Shown here piece after piece: positions 36,410 to 43,214 of a DNA stretch of 46,908 nt (positions within the stretch are counted from its first letter, which is position 1; every line of letters starts with the position of its first letter). A program made the translations under genes and the position numbers. Location of the stretch: contig PALT01000008.1 of assembly GCA_002706605.1 (NCBI GenBank), positions 1-46,908 on the forward strand, given 5' to 3'. The notes beneath the pieces were generated by a model, which ran no database searches, was not told the origin of the DNA, and saw only the letters and a list, made by a program, of their open reading frames with translations. The DNA is from Rhodovulum sp. (GTDB lineage: Bacteria; Pseudomonadota; Alphaproteobacteria; Rhodobacterales; Rhodobacteraceae).

Positions 36410-37422
36410 TATCGCCTCCCTTTGCCTTTCTTGGGTCCCGATGGGCCCGGCAGGCCCAGGGTGCTGCGATCGACAGGGCCCGACGGGGCCTCGGTGCGGA
36501 CTCCCACGCGCAGCTTGGCCGAGCGTGACCGCGGGTTTCCGTCCAGTTCCTGATCGTCCGGCCCGATGGCGCGGCGCGATTTCAGGGTGAATTGCGGCGC
36601 GTCTTCCTGCACCTCGGGCGCATAGCGATTGGCCCGCCCGCCCCCACCGGAACGCGCTTGGAAAAAGCGTTTCACGATCCGGTCCTCAATCGAATGGAAG
36701 GTGACAACGGCCAATTGTCCACCGGGTTTCAGCGCGCGCTCTGCCGCCTCCAGCCCCGCAACCAGTTGATCAAGTTCCTCATTCACCGCGATACGGATCG
36801 CCTGAAAACTGCGGGTGGCGGGGTGGCTCTGACCCGGTTTGGGACGGGGCAGGCATTTTTCCACCACTTTGGTCAGTTGCAGCGTGGTCTCGAACGGCTG
36901 TTCCTTGCGGGCCTCGACAATCGCGCGGGCAATCCGGCGCGAGGCGCGTTCTTCGCCATAGTGATACAGAATATCGGCCAGCGTGGTTTCATCGGCGGTG
37001 TTGACCATGTCGGCCGCGCTGGGTCCCGATTGGCTCATCCGCATGTCTAGGGGGCCGTCCTTCATAAAGGAGAACCCGCGCTCGGCCATGTCCAGCTGCA
37101 TCGACGACACGCCAAGGTCCAGAACCACACCGTCCAGCGGCGCGTCGGGGTATTCGTCGAGATTTGAAAACGTGCCTTCGACCAACCGCAACCGGTCGCC
37201 ATATTCGCCCGCCCACGGGGCCGCCATGTCAAACACCATCGGATCACGGTCAACGCCATAGACCACATCCGCGCCCGCATCCAAAAGGGCGCGCGTATAA
37301 CCGCCCGCCCCAAACGTCCCGTCCAACCACGCCCCCGATACCGGAGACACGGCCGCAATCAACGGACGCAAGAGAACGGGAATGTGCGGATCATCAGACA
37401 TGGAATTGTCCGCCCCGGTCAT
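36409..37422 (-). CDS. rsmH: 16S rRNA (cytosine1402-N4)-methyltransferase
   Basis: A 337-residue SAM-dependent methyltransferase (MraW) that modifies C1402 in the ribosomal P site. Family marks are [11 protein letters not shown], the SAM site [56 protein letters not shown] and [16 protein letters not shown]. The C-terminus is basic (PKKGKGRR). ATG 37422 gives [15 protein letters not shown] seven codons on is also possible. It is two bases downstream of mraZ and overlaps ftsL. Confidence 0.97.
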   Translation of the reverse strand: MTGADNSMSDDPHIPVLLRPLIAAVSPVSGAWLDGTFGAGGYTRALLDAGADVVYGVDRDPMVFDMAAPWAGEYGDRLRLVEGTFSNLDEYPDAPLDGVVLDLGVSSMQLDMAERGFSFMKDGPLDMRMSQSGPSAADMVNTADETTLADILYHYGEERASRRIARAIVEARKEQPFETTLQLTKVVEKCLPRPKPGQSHPATRSFQAIRIAVNEELDQLVAGLEAAERALKPGGQLAVVTFHSIEDRIVKRFFQARSGGGGRANRYAPEVQEDAPQFTLKSRRAIGPDDQELDGNPRSRSAKLRVGVRTEAPSGPVDRSTLGLPGPSGPKKGKGRR

Positions 37423-37424
37423 GC

Positions 37425-37928
37425 CTATGTCCCTCCGACACCGTCAAGAAAGCTGAGGGGATCAACGCCCTCAGGCAGTTCATCCAGCCACGCTTCGGTC
37501 TTGGCCAGTTCTTCTTGTTCATAGGTCTCGGGGTGCCAGATCTGGAAGGTGTCACCCGAGGCGATAAAGAACGCCTCTTTGTCCAGACCAATCTTTTCGC
37601 GCAGCTTTTGCGGCAGAACCAGACGCCCGTCGCCATCAACCTCGGTCGGGATGGACTGACCGTGGAACAGACGTTCCAACATGCGTCGCTCAATCGAACC
37701 GCGCGGCAGTTTGGAAATCTTGTCATCGACCTCGTCGATGGCTTCGATGGTATAGCATTCAAGGAACTTGCGGCGATGGTCGCCATAGACGATCACCAGT
37801 TGCGGGCGCAGACCCTCGGTCCAGTCAGGGTCGCCAGCCTCAAGCACACGACGAAAGAAGGACGGGATCGACACCCTGCCCTTGCTGTCCACCTTGTGCT
37901 GGCTTTCGCCTCTGAACCTGCGCGCCAC
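37425..37928 (-). CDS. mraZ: transcriptional regulator/division protein MraZ
   Basis: A 167-residue protein with two AbrB-like SpoVT/MraZ domains. The first starts [21 protein letters not shown], recognised by [10 protein letters not shown]. The second has [21 protein letters not shown], recognised by DGRLVLP. MraZ binds DNA upstream of its own operon and restrains division/cell-wall gene expression in other bacteria. The start is GTG 37928. It heads the block mraZ-rsmH-ftsL-ftsI-murE-murF-mraY-murD and is preceded by a long structured leader. Confidence 0.95.
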   Translation of the reverse strand: MARRFRGESQHKVDSKGRVSIPSFFRRVLEAGDPDWTEGLRPQLVIVYGDHRRKFLECYTIEAIDEVDDKISKLPRGSIERRMLERLFHGQSIPTEVDGDGRLVLPQKLREKIGLDKEAFFIASGDTFQIWHPETYEQEELAKTEAWLDELPEGVDPLSFLDGVGGT

Positions 37929-37967
37929 TGTCCCGACGCTCCTCTACACTCGCTGTTAACCGTCGCT

Positions 37968-38013
37968 GAAACGAAAACGACGGATTGAGCTGCTGCCACT
38001 GCCCAATCCGCCG
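37968..38013 (-). terminator. leader terminator 40 bases upstream of mraZ
   Basis: On the minus strand CGGCGGATTG pairs with CAATCCGTCG (38004-38013 with 37978-37987, one G-U) over a 16-nt loop, followed by TTTTCGTTT. An intrinsic terminator inside the mraZ 5' leader implies a short leader RNA plus partial read-through. A competing stem CCGTCG/CGACGG (37978-37983 with 37960-37965) reuses the same 3' arm. Confidence 0.65.
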
Positions 38014-38172
38014 CCCTCGTCCCATTCCTGGGTGTCCGACTGCGCGTGCCACCTGGGGGGATGTCTGCTCGCCCACGCGCCGGATCTCTTTTGTGATGAA
38101 AGCGGGTGCCTGTATGAAACCTGACTTTGCCTTGTTCGGGGTCTTGTGCGCCCCTATTAGCCCGTCCTCATC
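37968..38172 (-). ncRNA. UpsM-like small RNA from the mraZ leader (5' end uncertain)
   Basis: In Rhodobacter sphaeroides an abundant sRNA called UpsM is made by partial termination in the mraZ 5' UTR. Here the same place has a terminator (37968-38013) and a structured stretch upstream, including GCGCGTG/CACGCGC (a 7-bp stem near 38046-38080). I set the 5' end from the published roughly 200-nt size and a weak TAATAC -10 at 38177-38182, so it is an estimate. Sequence identity to UpsM was not tested. Confidence 0.45.
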
Positions 38173-38448
38173 TGATGTATTAGGGATGCCACGGGATTTC
38201 ATGGAAATCAATAGGTTTTTACGGGAAGAATCGTAGAGAACGGACGCAAACTGTTGATTTTCACCGACCCTCGGACCCTATAAACACAATATATAGACAG
38301 CCTACAACGAATTATCGCCATATTTTGGTCCATTTTCGCATTCCCGCGATTTCCCAGAAAAATGCAAAAAATTTAGCGCGCACATCGAATGCCTTAAAAA
38401 TCGGGCGCAAACAACCGCACCCGAACGTGCAAATCCGCCCAAATACGC
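38173..38448. other. A+T-rich intergenic region, promoter area of mraZ operon
   Basis: These 276 bases between the mraZ leader and the mrp terminator are clearly richer in A+T than the rest, especially 38280-38400. I see no conserved gene. Small open frames here lack ribosome sites and family features. Promoters for the mraZ operon on the minus strand are expected here, but none stands out. Confidence 0.6.
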
Positions 38449-38474
38449 AAAAGGCCCATGGTTTCCCATGGGCC
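38449..38474 (-). terminator. mrp/apbC terminator
   Basis: A perfect 9-bp stem (38466-38474 with 38453-38461) with a GAAA tetraloop on the minus strand, followed by TTTTG. It lies 38 bases downstream of the mrp stop. Confidence 0.88.
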
Positions 38475-38511
38475 CAGAGCCAGTTCCATATTTTCCCAGA
38501 TCAGAGCCGGA

Positions 38512-39633
38512 TCAGACAATCCCGCCGTCAATCAGGCCGCGCGCGATCTGCATATAGGCGTCGGCCATCGGCCCCTCGCCCGCCGCGACGGGCTGACCAC
38601 TATCGCCACCCAAACGCACCTCAAGCGCAATCGGCAACGCCCCCAGCAAAGGCACGCCCAGCTTCTCCGCCTCGGCCGCGACGCCGCCATGGCCAAAGAT
38701 ATGCGCCTCATGCCCGCAATCGGGACAGACAAACATCGACATATTCTCGATCAGGCCAAAGATCGGCGTCTTCATCTTGTCAAACATGTCCAGCGCCTTG
38801 CGCGCGTCGATCAGGGCAACGTCTTGGGGCGTCGAGACAACAATCGCGCCCGACAGATGGGTTTTTTGCGCAAGGGTCAGCTGCACATCCCCCGTCCCGG
38901 GCGGCAAATCGACGATCAGCACGTCCAATTCACCCCACTGAACCTGCATCAACAGCTGTTGCAGCGCGCCCATCAACATCGGCCCCCGCCAGACAACGGC
39001 CTGATCAGGATCAACCATCAGACCAATCGACATCATCGTGACGCCATGAGCCTGCAGCGGAATGATGGTTTTGCCATCCGGCGACGCGGGGCGTTTGCTG
39101 ACCCCCATCATGCGCGGCTGGGACGGGCCATAGATATCGGCATCCAGCAGACCGACGCGCTTGCCCTGACGCGCCAAGGCCACGGCAAGGTTCGAGGACA
39201 CGGTCGACTTGCCAACCCCGCCCTTGCCGGACGCAACCGCGATGATCCGGTTCACGCCAGGCACCTTTTGCGGACCGCCGGGCGTCGGGTGCTGCCCGAT
39301 CTTGAGCGACGGCGCCGCCCCGCCTGCAGGTTTCGGTGCAGCAGGCTTTGCCGCACCCGAATGTGCCGTCATGACGATGGAAACGTTTTCCACGCCCGGG
39401 ATCGCGCGCAACGCCGCATCGGCTGCCGCATGCACAGGCGTCATAGCTGTGGAATCGATTCCCTCTGGCACCTCAATCACGAAACGGACCGCAGATTCGT
39501 CCACCGTCAATGCGCGGATCATGTCGCGTGAGCGCAAATCACCCCCACCCGGCACGGAAATCTCAGATAATTTGTCAAGTACGGTGTCGCGATCAATAGC
39601 CACTTTGCCCAGCCCCTGTGCCCCGAAGGACAT
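38512..39633 (-). CDS. apbC: Mrp/ApbC family iron-sulfur cluster carrier ATPase
   Basis: A 373-residue P-loop ATPase. Residues about 12-90 form an MIP18-like (DUF59) domain. A Pro/Ala-rich linker ([12 protein letters not shown]) leads to the Mrp/NBP35 domain with deviant Walker [10 protein letters not shown] (136-144), [27 protein letters not shown] and the cluster-binding CPDC. It carries and delivers Fe-S clusters in the cytoplasm as a dimer. ATG 39633 follows GGAGTG. It stands alone, divergent from the DUF1127 gene, with a terminator after it. Confidence 0.95.
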   Translation of the reverse strand: MSFGAQGLGKVAIDRDTVLDKLSEISVPGGGDLRSRDMIRALTVDESAVRFVIEVPEGIDSTAMTPVHAAADAALRAIPGVENVSIVMTAHSGAAKPAAPKPAGGAAPSLKIGQHPTPGGPQKVPGVNRIIAVASGKGGVGKSTVSSNLAVALARQGKRVGLLDADIYGPSQPRMMGVSKRPASPDGKTIIPLQAHGVTMMSIGLMVDPDQAVVWRGPMLMGALQQLLMQVQWGELDVLIVDLPPGTGDVQLTLAQKTHLSGAIVVSTPQDVALIDARKALDMFDKMKTPIFGLIENMSMFVCPDCGHEAHIFGHGGVAAEAEKLGVPLLGALPIALEVRLGGDSGQPVAAGEGPMADAYMQIARGLIDGGIV

Positions 39634-39752
39634 TAAATTTCACTCCAAATGACAAAAGTCACTTTTTCCCGCCGATACAAGCGCCAAACCGCCCTGAATT
39701 CAATCACCCAGACGTATGCACCAAACGCATATCGGTGTTGTTCCTTTGCCCA

Positions 39753-39779
39753 TTGTGCAGGCGCAGCATAAGCGTATTT
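39753..39779 (+). promoter_or_regulatory. possible RpoH-type promoter for the DUF1127/CcsR transcript
   Basis: TTG at 39753-39755 and GTATTT at 39774-39779 are 18 bases apart. TTG 39746-39748 with CATAAG at 39767 is an alternative. The homologous locus in R. sphaeroides is driven by RpoHI/RpoHII, so a heat-shock-type promoter is expected. The match here is loose. Confidence 0.3.
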
Positions 39780-39847
39780 ATAAACACAACGCAGCGGACA
39801 AAACAGTCCACCGCAAACGAACGACCGCGACGAAAGACAGAACGACT

Positions 39848-40069
39848 ATGGCACACGCAACCGACATTCGCATCGCCCAAGGTGGCTTTGGTGAATGGGT
39901 TCGCCAATCGGTCGAACTGGCGCGCCACCAACTGGCACGTCGCAAGCTGTACAAAACCACGGTGCGCGAGTTGCGCGCATTGTCGGGCCGGGAACTGGCA
40001 GACTTGGGCATCAACCGCTCGATGATCCGCCGACTGGCGCTTGAGGCCGCGTACGGCGAACCGAAATAA
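39848..40069 (+). CDS. DUF1127 small RNA-binding-type protein, CcaF1-like
   Basis: A 73-residue basic protein. The C-terminal half is the DUF1127 domain: TTVRELRALSGRELADLGINRS in overlapping blocks (for example LSGRELADLGI), then MIRRLALEAAYG. The N-terminus MAHATDIRIAQGGFGEWVRQSV is family-like. In Rhodobacter sphaeroides the equivalent protein (RSP_6037, CcaF1) is co-transcribed with the CcsR sRNAs, binds RNA and takes part in oxidative-stress adaptation. Here the gene is followed within six bases by the same kind of hairpin array. The frame is open from 39716, but ATG 39848 gives the normal size. Its ribosome site is weak. Confidence 0.9.
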   Translation: MAHATDIRIAQGGFGEWVRQSVELARHQLARRKLYKTTVRELRALSGRELADLGINRSMIRRLALEAAYGEPK

Positions 40070-40072
40070 GAA

Positions 40073-40152
40073 TTCAGAGGGCCCTCTCCTCCTCCCTGGG
40101 CGCTCTGGAAAATTGGTGGTGATCTCCTCCTCCTCCCTGAGGTCACCACCCC
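40073..40152 (+). ncRNA. CcsR/cuckoo-type sRNA unit 1 (two anti-SD hairpins)
   Basis: Hairpin A pairs 40075-40084 with 40098-40107 (one mismatch) and shows CCTCCTCCC at 40088-40096 in a 13-nt loop. Hairpin B pairs 40115-40122 with 40143-40150, extended by weaker pairs, and exposes CCTCCTCCTCCC (40126-40137). The loops complement Shine-Dalgarno sequences. The unit starts right after the DUF1127 stop and matches the two-hairpin layout of the cuckoo family. Confidence 0.8.
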
Positions 40153-40180
40153 CTAATTCGGGGCAAATGCCCCACACAGT

Positions 40181-40260
40181 TACGGCGGTCCTCCTCCTCC
40201 TCCCTGAGGGTCGACGTGAAAATGCGGTGATGTCTCTCCTCCTCCCTGACATCACCGCCC
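40181..40260 (+). ncRNA. CcsR/cuckoo-type sRNA unit 2
   Basis: Hairpin A pairs 40183-40193 with 40206-40216 (one mismatch, two wobbles) around a lengthened CCT run (motif 40190-40204, partly in the stem). Hairpin B is a perfect 11-bp stem, 40224-40234 with 40248-40258, with CCTCCTCCC at 40238-40246. The two motifs end 42 bases apart. A small GGGGC-AAAT-GCCCC hairpin (40160-40173) lies in the linker before the unit. Confidence 0.8.
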
Positions 40261-40380
40261 CAGATAACTGGGGCCCGGTCCACATGACCCCGCCCTGACA
40301 AATACGCCGGACCTCTTCCTCCTCCCTGAGGGTCGACGTGAAATTGCGGTGATGTCTCTCCTCCTCCCTGACATCACCGC
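40196..40380 (+). repeat. 63-bp direct repeat at 122-bp spacing within the sRNA array
   Basis: 40196-40258 and 40318-40380 are identical except for one base. The repeat spans the loop and 3' arm of hairpin A through hairpin B, so one sRNA unit was copied recently to give units 2 and 3. The linker sequence CCCTAATTCGG also recurs after hairpin B of units 1 and 3. Confidence 0.9.
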
Positions 40381-40382
40381 AC
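40303..40382 (+). ncRNA. CcsR/cuckoo-type sRNA unit 3
   Basis: Hairpin A pairs 40305-40315 with 40328-40338 (two mismatches) with CCTCCTCCC at 40318-40326. Hairpin B is a perfect 12-bp stem, 40345-40356 with 40370-40381, with the motif at 40360-40368. Bases 40318-40380 repeat 40196-40258 of unit 2 with a single difference. The linker before it holds a CCCCAG-ATAA-CTGGGG hairpin (40258-40273). Confidence 0.82.
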
Positions 40383-40416
40383 CCTAATTCGGCAACGCCC
40401 ACGGGCCGCGCCACAC

Positions 40417-40497
40417 CGGATCGGACCCCTCCTCCTCCCTGGGTCTGGTACAAAAGAACGGCGGCGCCTCTCCTCCTCCCTGGCGCCGCCGTTTTTT
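40417..40497 (+). ncRNA. CcsR/cuckoo-type sRNA unit 4, ending in a terminator hairpin
   Basis: Hairpin A pairs 40420-40428 with 40441-40449 (two wobbles) and presents CCTCCTCCTCCC at 40428-40439. Hairpin B is a perfect 12-bp GC-rich stem (40457-40468 with 40482-40493), with the motif at 40472-40480 in its loop, followed directly by a T tract. The last unit therefore carries the transcript terminator. Confidence 0.82.
40457..40497 (+). terminator. terminator of the DUF1127/CcsR transcript
   Basis: A 12-bp stem (40457-40468 with 40482-40493) followed by T residues to 40497. The 13-nt loop holds the CCTCCTCCC motif, so one hairpin is both terminator and regulatory element. Confidence 0.92.
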
Positions 40498-40521
40498 ATT
40501 GCCCGCACGTCAGATCGCACG

Positions 40522-40550
40522 AAAAAGGCCGCGCAGTTGCCCGCGCGGCC
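40522..40550 (-). terminator. uvrD terminator
   Basis: A perfect 8-bp GC stem (40543-40550 with 40527-40534), 8-nt loop, then five T on the minus strand. It lies 25 bases downstream of the uvrD stop. Confidence 0.9.
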
Positions 40551-40574
40551 CCGTTGATGCGTCATGTGGTGGGT

Positions 40575-43025
40575 TCAGAACGGAACGTCGCCCGCGCGCT
40601 CGGCCGCCACGACAAATTTCGACACGACCTTTTTCGCGCCGGCCTTGTCGAATTCAACGTCCAGCTTGTCACCCTCAATCCCCATAACCGTGCCGTAGCC
40701 GAATTTGTTGTGGAACACGCGGTCACCCTTGCGAAACACCGAAACCGCCGTGGCGTCGATGGTGATCCCCTTGGCCTCACGCGGCTGGGTCATACTGCGG
40801 GCCTGACCACGGTTTTGGCTGCGCGATTGCAGGCGCTTCCACCCGGGCGAGTTATAGCCATCGGCCTTGGACACGCGCTCTTCGATCGTGCCGCGCCCGT
40901 AATCGCCGGTCGTCCCGCCATAGCCACCACCATAGAGACCCGGCGGCGTCAGAACCTCGACATGTTCGGGCGGCAATTCATCGACAAAGCGCGACGGCAT
41001 TTGCGATTGCCACTGCCCGAACACGCGCCGGTTGGAGGCAAAGGAAATCGTGCACAACTCTTCGGCCCGCGTGATCCCGACATAGGCCAGACGGCGCTCT
41101 TCTTCGAGACCCTTCTGGCCACTTTCATCCATGCTGCGCTGGGACGGGAACAGACCGTCCTCCCACCCGGGCAGGAACACGGCGGGGAATTCCAGACCCT
41201 TGGCCCCGTGCAGGGTCATGATCGTGACCTTTTCGCCGTGCTCGTCCGTTTCATTGTCCATGATCAGCGAGACGTGCTCAAGAAACCCCTGAAGATTATC
41301 AAAGCTTTCCAAGGCCTTGACCAATTCCTTTAGGTTTTCCAGACGCCCCGGCGCCTCAGGCGTTTTGTCGTTCTGCCAATGGGCGGTATAGCCGGATTCG
41401 TCCAGAATCTGTTGGGCCAGTTCGATATGGGAGACCGAGCGTTTCGGGGTCAGGGGCGCGTCCATATCGTCGATCAGGTCGCCCTCATCCTCATCAATCA
41501 CCGGACCCGCGCCGATCACCGCCTCGTGCCAGCGCGCAATACCATCAAGCAGGCGCGACAACTCCTTCGCGCCCTTGCCGCCGATCCCCTTATCCTCAAT
41601 CAACAGGCGCGCGCCCTCGAACAGGGACACGCCATTCATGCGCGCCATCTGCTGGATGTTCTGTTGGGCCTTGTCGCCCAGACCGCGTTTGGGGGTGTTT
41701 ACGATCCGCTCAAACGCCAGATCGTCGTCCAGACTGACCGCCAGACGGAAATAGGCCATGGCATCGCGAATCTCCATCCGCTCATAAAAGCGCGGACCGC
41801 CAATCACCCGATACGGCAGGCCGATCGTCAGGAACCGATCCTCGAACGCGCGCATCTGGTGGCTGGCACGGACCAGAATCGCCATGTGATCCAGTGACAT
41901 GGGCGCCATGCCCCGTGTGCCCGATTGCAGGGCCTCAATCTCTTCCCCGACCCAGCGCGCCTCTTCCTCGCCGTCCCAATGGCCGATCAGACGGACCTTT
42001 TCGCCGCTTTCAACCGCGGTCCACAGATCCTTGCCCAGACGGTTGGCGTTCCCCGCAATGACCGAGGACGCCGCCGCCAGAATATGCGGGGTCGAGCGAT
42101 AGTTCTGCTCCAACCGCACGATATGCGCGCCTGGAAAATCCTTTTCAAACCGCAGGATATTGCCCACCTCGGCCCCGCGCCAGCCATAGATCGACTGATC
42201 GTCATCCCCGACACAGCAGATGTTCTTGTGACCGCTCGCCAGCAGGCGCAGCCACATATATTGGGCGACGTTGGTATCCTGATACTCGTCCACCAGAATA
42301 TAGCGGAACCGGCACTGATACTCGGCCAAGAGATCGGGGTGGTTTTGGAAAATCGTGACCATGTGCAAGAGCAGATCGCCGAAATCCACGGCGTTCAGCG
42401 TGCGCAGGCGCTCTTGGTACTGGGCGTAGAATTCCGTGCCACGATTGTTATAGGCGGCGGCATCCGCCGACGGGACCTTGTCCGGTGTCCAAGCGCGGTT
42501 TTTCCATGCGTCAATTAACCCCGCCAAGCCCCGCGCAGGCCAGCGTTTTTCATCAACACCCGCCGCCACAACCAGCTGTTTCAACAGGCGGATTTGGTCG
42601 TCCGTGTCCAGAATGGTAAAGTTGGATTTCAGGCCCACCAGTTCCGCATGACGGCGCAGCATTTTCACACAGATCGCGTGGAACGTGCCTAGCCACGCCA
42701 TGCCCTCGGCGCCCTCGCCCAGCATACCGGCGACACGGTTTTTCATCTCGCGCGCGGCCTTATTTGTAAAGGTCACCGCCAGAATCTGACTGGGATAGGC
42801 GTGGCCGGTAAAGATCAGATGCGCGATCCGCGTCGTCAGGGCCTTGGTCTTGCCCGTACCGGCACCGGCCAGCATTAGAACAGGCCCCTCAACCGTCTCG
42901 ACCGCCTCGCGCTGTGCGGGGTTCAGCCCGTCCAGATAGGGGGTCGGGCGCGCCGCCATGGCACGTTGGGAGAGGGACAGGCGCTCGCTGGCCTCAAACG
43001 GGTCTTCGTCATCAATCACGCTCAT
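40575..43025 (-). CDS. uvrD: ATP-dependent DNA helicase UvrD/PcrA type
   Basis: An 816-residue SF1A helicase for nucleotide-excision and mismatch repair. Helicase motifs appear in order: LNPAQREAV (Q motif), MLAGAGTGKTKAL (Walker A, Lys59), VTFTNKAAREM (Ia), VDEYQDTN (II), GDDDQSIYGWRGA (III), RLEQNYRST (IV), VTIMTLHGAKGLEF (V) and RRLAYVGITRAEE (VI). The C-terminal Tudor-like domain (GDRVFHNKFGYGTVMGIEGD) matches PcrA/UvrD and would contact RNA polymerase. ATG 43025. It is divergent from pyc across 189 bases. No LexA-type box was recognised. Confidence 0.96.
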   Translation of the reverse strand: MSVIDDEDPFEASERLSLSQRAMAARPTPYLDGLNPAQREAVETVEGPVLMLAGAGTGKTKALTTRIAHLIFTGHAYPSQILAVTFTNKAAREMKNRVAGMLGEGAEGMAWLGTFHAICVKMLRRHAELVGLKSNFTILDTDDQIRLLKQLVVAAGVDEKRWPARGLAGLIDAWKNRAWTPDKVPSADAAAYNNRGTEFYAQYQERLRTLNAVDFGDLLLHMVTIFQNHPDLLAEYQCRFRYILVDEYQDTNVAQYMWLRLLASGHKNICCVGDDDQSIYGWRGAEVGNILRFEKDFPGAHIVRLEQNYRSTPHILAAASSVIAGNANRLGKDLWTAVESGEKVRLIGHWDGEEEARWVGEEIEALQSGTRGMAPMSLDHMAILVRASHQMRAFEDRFLTIGLPYRVIGGPRFYERMEIRDAMAYFRLAVSLDDDLAFERIVNTPKRGLGDKAQQNIQQMARMNGVSLFEGARLLIEDKGIGGKGAKELSRLLDGIARWHEAVIGAGPVIDEDEGDLIDDMDAPLTPKRSVSHIELAQQILDESGYTAHWQNDKTPEAPGRLENLKELVKALESFDNLQGFLEHVSLIMDNETDEHGEKVTIMTLHGAKGLEFPAVFLPGWEDGLFPSQRSMDESGQKGLEEERRLAYVGITRAEELCTISFASNRRVFGQWQSQMPSRFVDELPPEHVEVLTPPGLYGGGYGGTTGDYGRGTIEERVSKADGYNSPGWKRLQSRSQNRGQARSMTQPREAKGITIDATAVSVFRKGDRVFHNKFGYGTVMGIEGDKLDVEFDKAGAKKVVSKFVVAAERAGDVPF

Positions 43026-43086
43026 GCGCCCAATCTATCCGCAGCAATTCCAGAGTTAAAGATTTGTTCGCCCAATGTTCCCACCA

Positions 43087-43108
43087 TGCGCAAGTTTTTT
43101 CTTGCGCA
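43087..43108. promoter_or_regulatory. perfect inverted repeat with T6 spacer in uvrD/pyc intergenic region
   Basis: TGCGCAAG and CTTGCGCA form a perfect 8-bp inverted repeat around six T residues, 62 bases upstream of uvrD and 107 upstream of pyc. It could be an operator. As RNA it would form a simple hairpin, but without a following T run it is not a terminator. Confidence 0.4.
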
Positions 43109-43140
43109 GTCGCAGCATTTCAGGCACCACTTGCGTAACG

Positions 43141-43171
43141 GTTTTGTAAAATACCAAAACTTGTATACAAG
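43141..43171 (+). promoter_or_regulatory. putative pyc promoter with palindromic operator over the -10
   Basis: GTTTTG (43141-43146) and TATACA (43164-43169) are 17 bases apart. The -10 is embedded in the perfect palindrome CTTGTATACAAG (43160-43171). TTGTATACAA-like sites are bound by several FadR-type GntR regulators in alphaproteobacteria. A repressor here would block polymerase directly. Confidence 0.5.
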
Positions 43172-43214
43172 ACGTGATACACGAAATCAACCCTGTGAGC
43201 CGGAAAGGGCCAAC

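Noticed and set aside
38013-38040. MraZ-binding TGGG repeats upstream of mraZ
   Set aside because: TGGG and related triplets occur on the minus strand near 38030, but the regular TGGG-N5 spacing of known MraZ boxes is not met.
37985-38236. 83-codon plus-strand frame in the mraZ leader region
   Set aside because: No ribosome site and odd composition rich in Cys, Pro and Arg. It overlaps the structured leader and terminator on the other strand.
37929-38450. Possible RNase P RNA near mraZ
   Set aside because: I looked for the conserved GAGGAAAGTCC and ACAGAA-type cores on both strands and did not find them.
40080-40490. CRISPR-like array (repeated CTCCTCCTCC units)
   Set aside because: The repeats are only 9-15 bases, sit in hairpin loops with compensating stems, and spacers are not unique of equal length. 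The sRNA array explains them better.
43026-43214. LexA/SOS box for uvrD
   Set aside because: No GTTC-N7-GTTC (alphaproteobacterial) or CTG-N10-CAG match of convincing quality was seen. The two palindromes present have other sequences.
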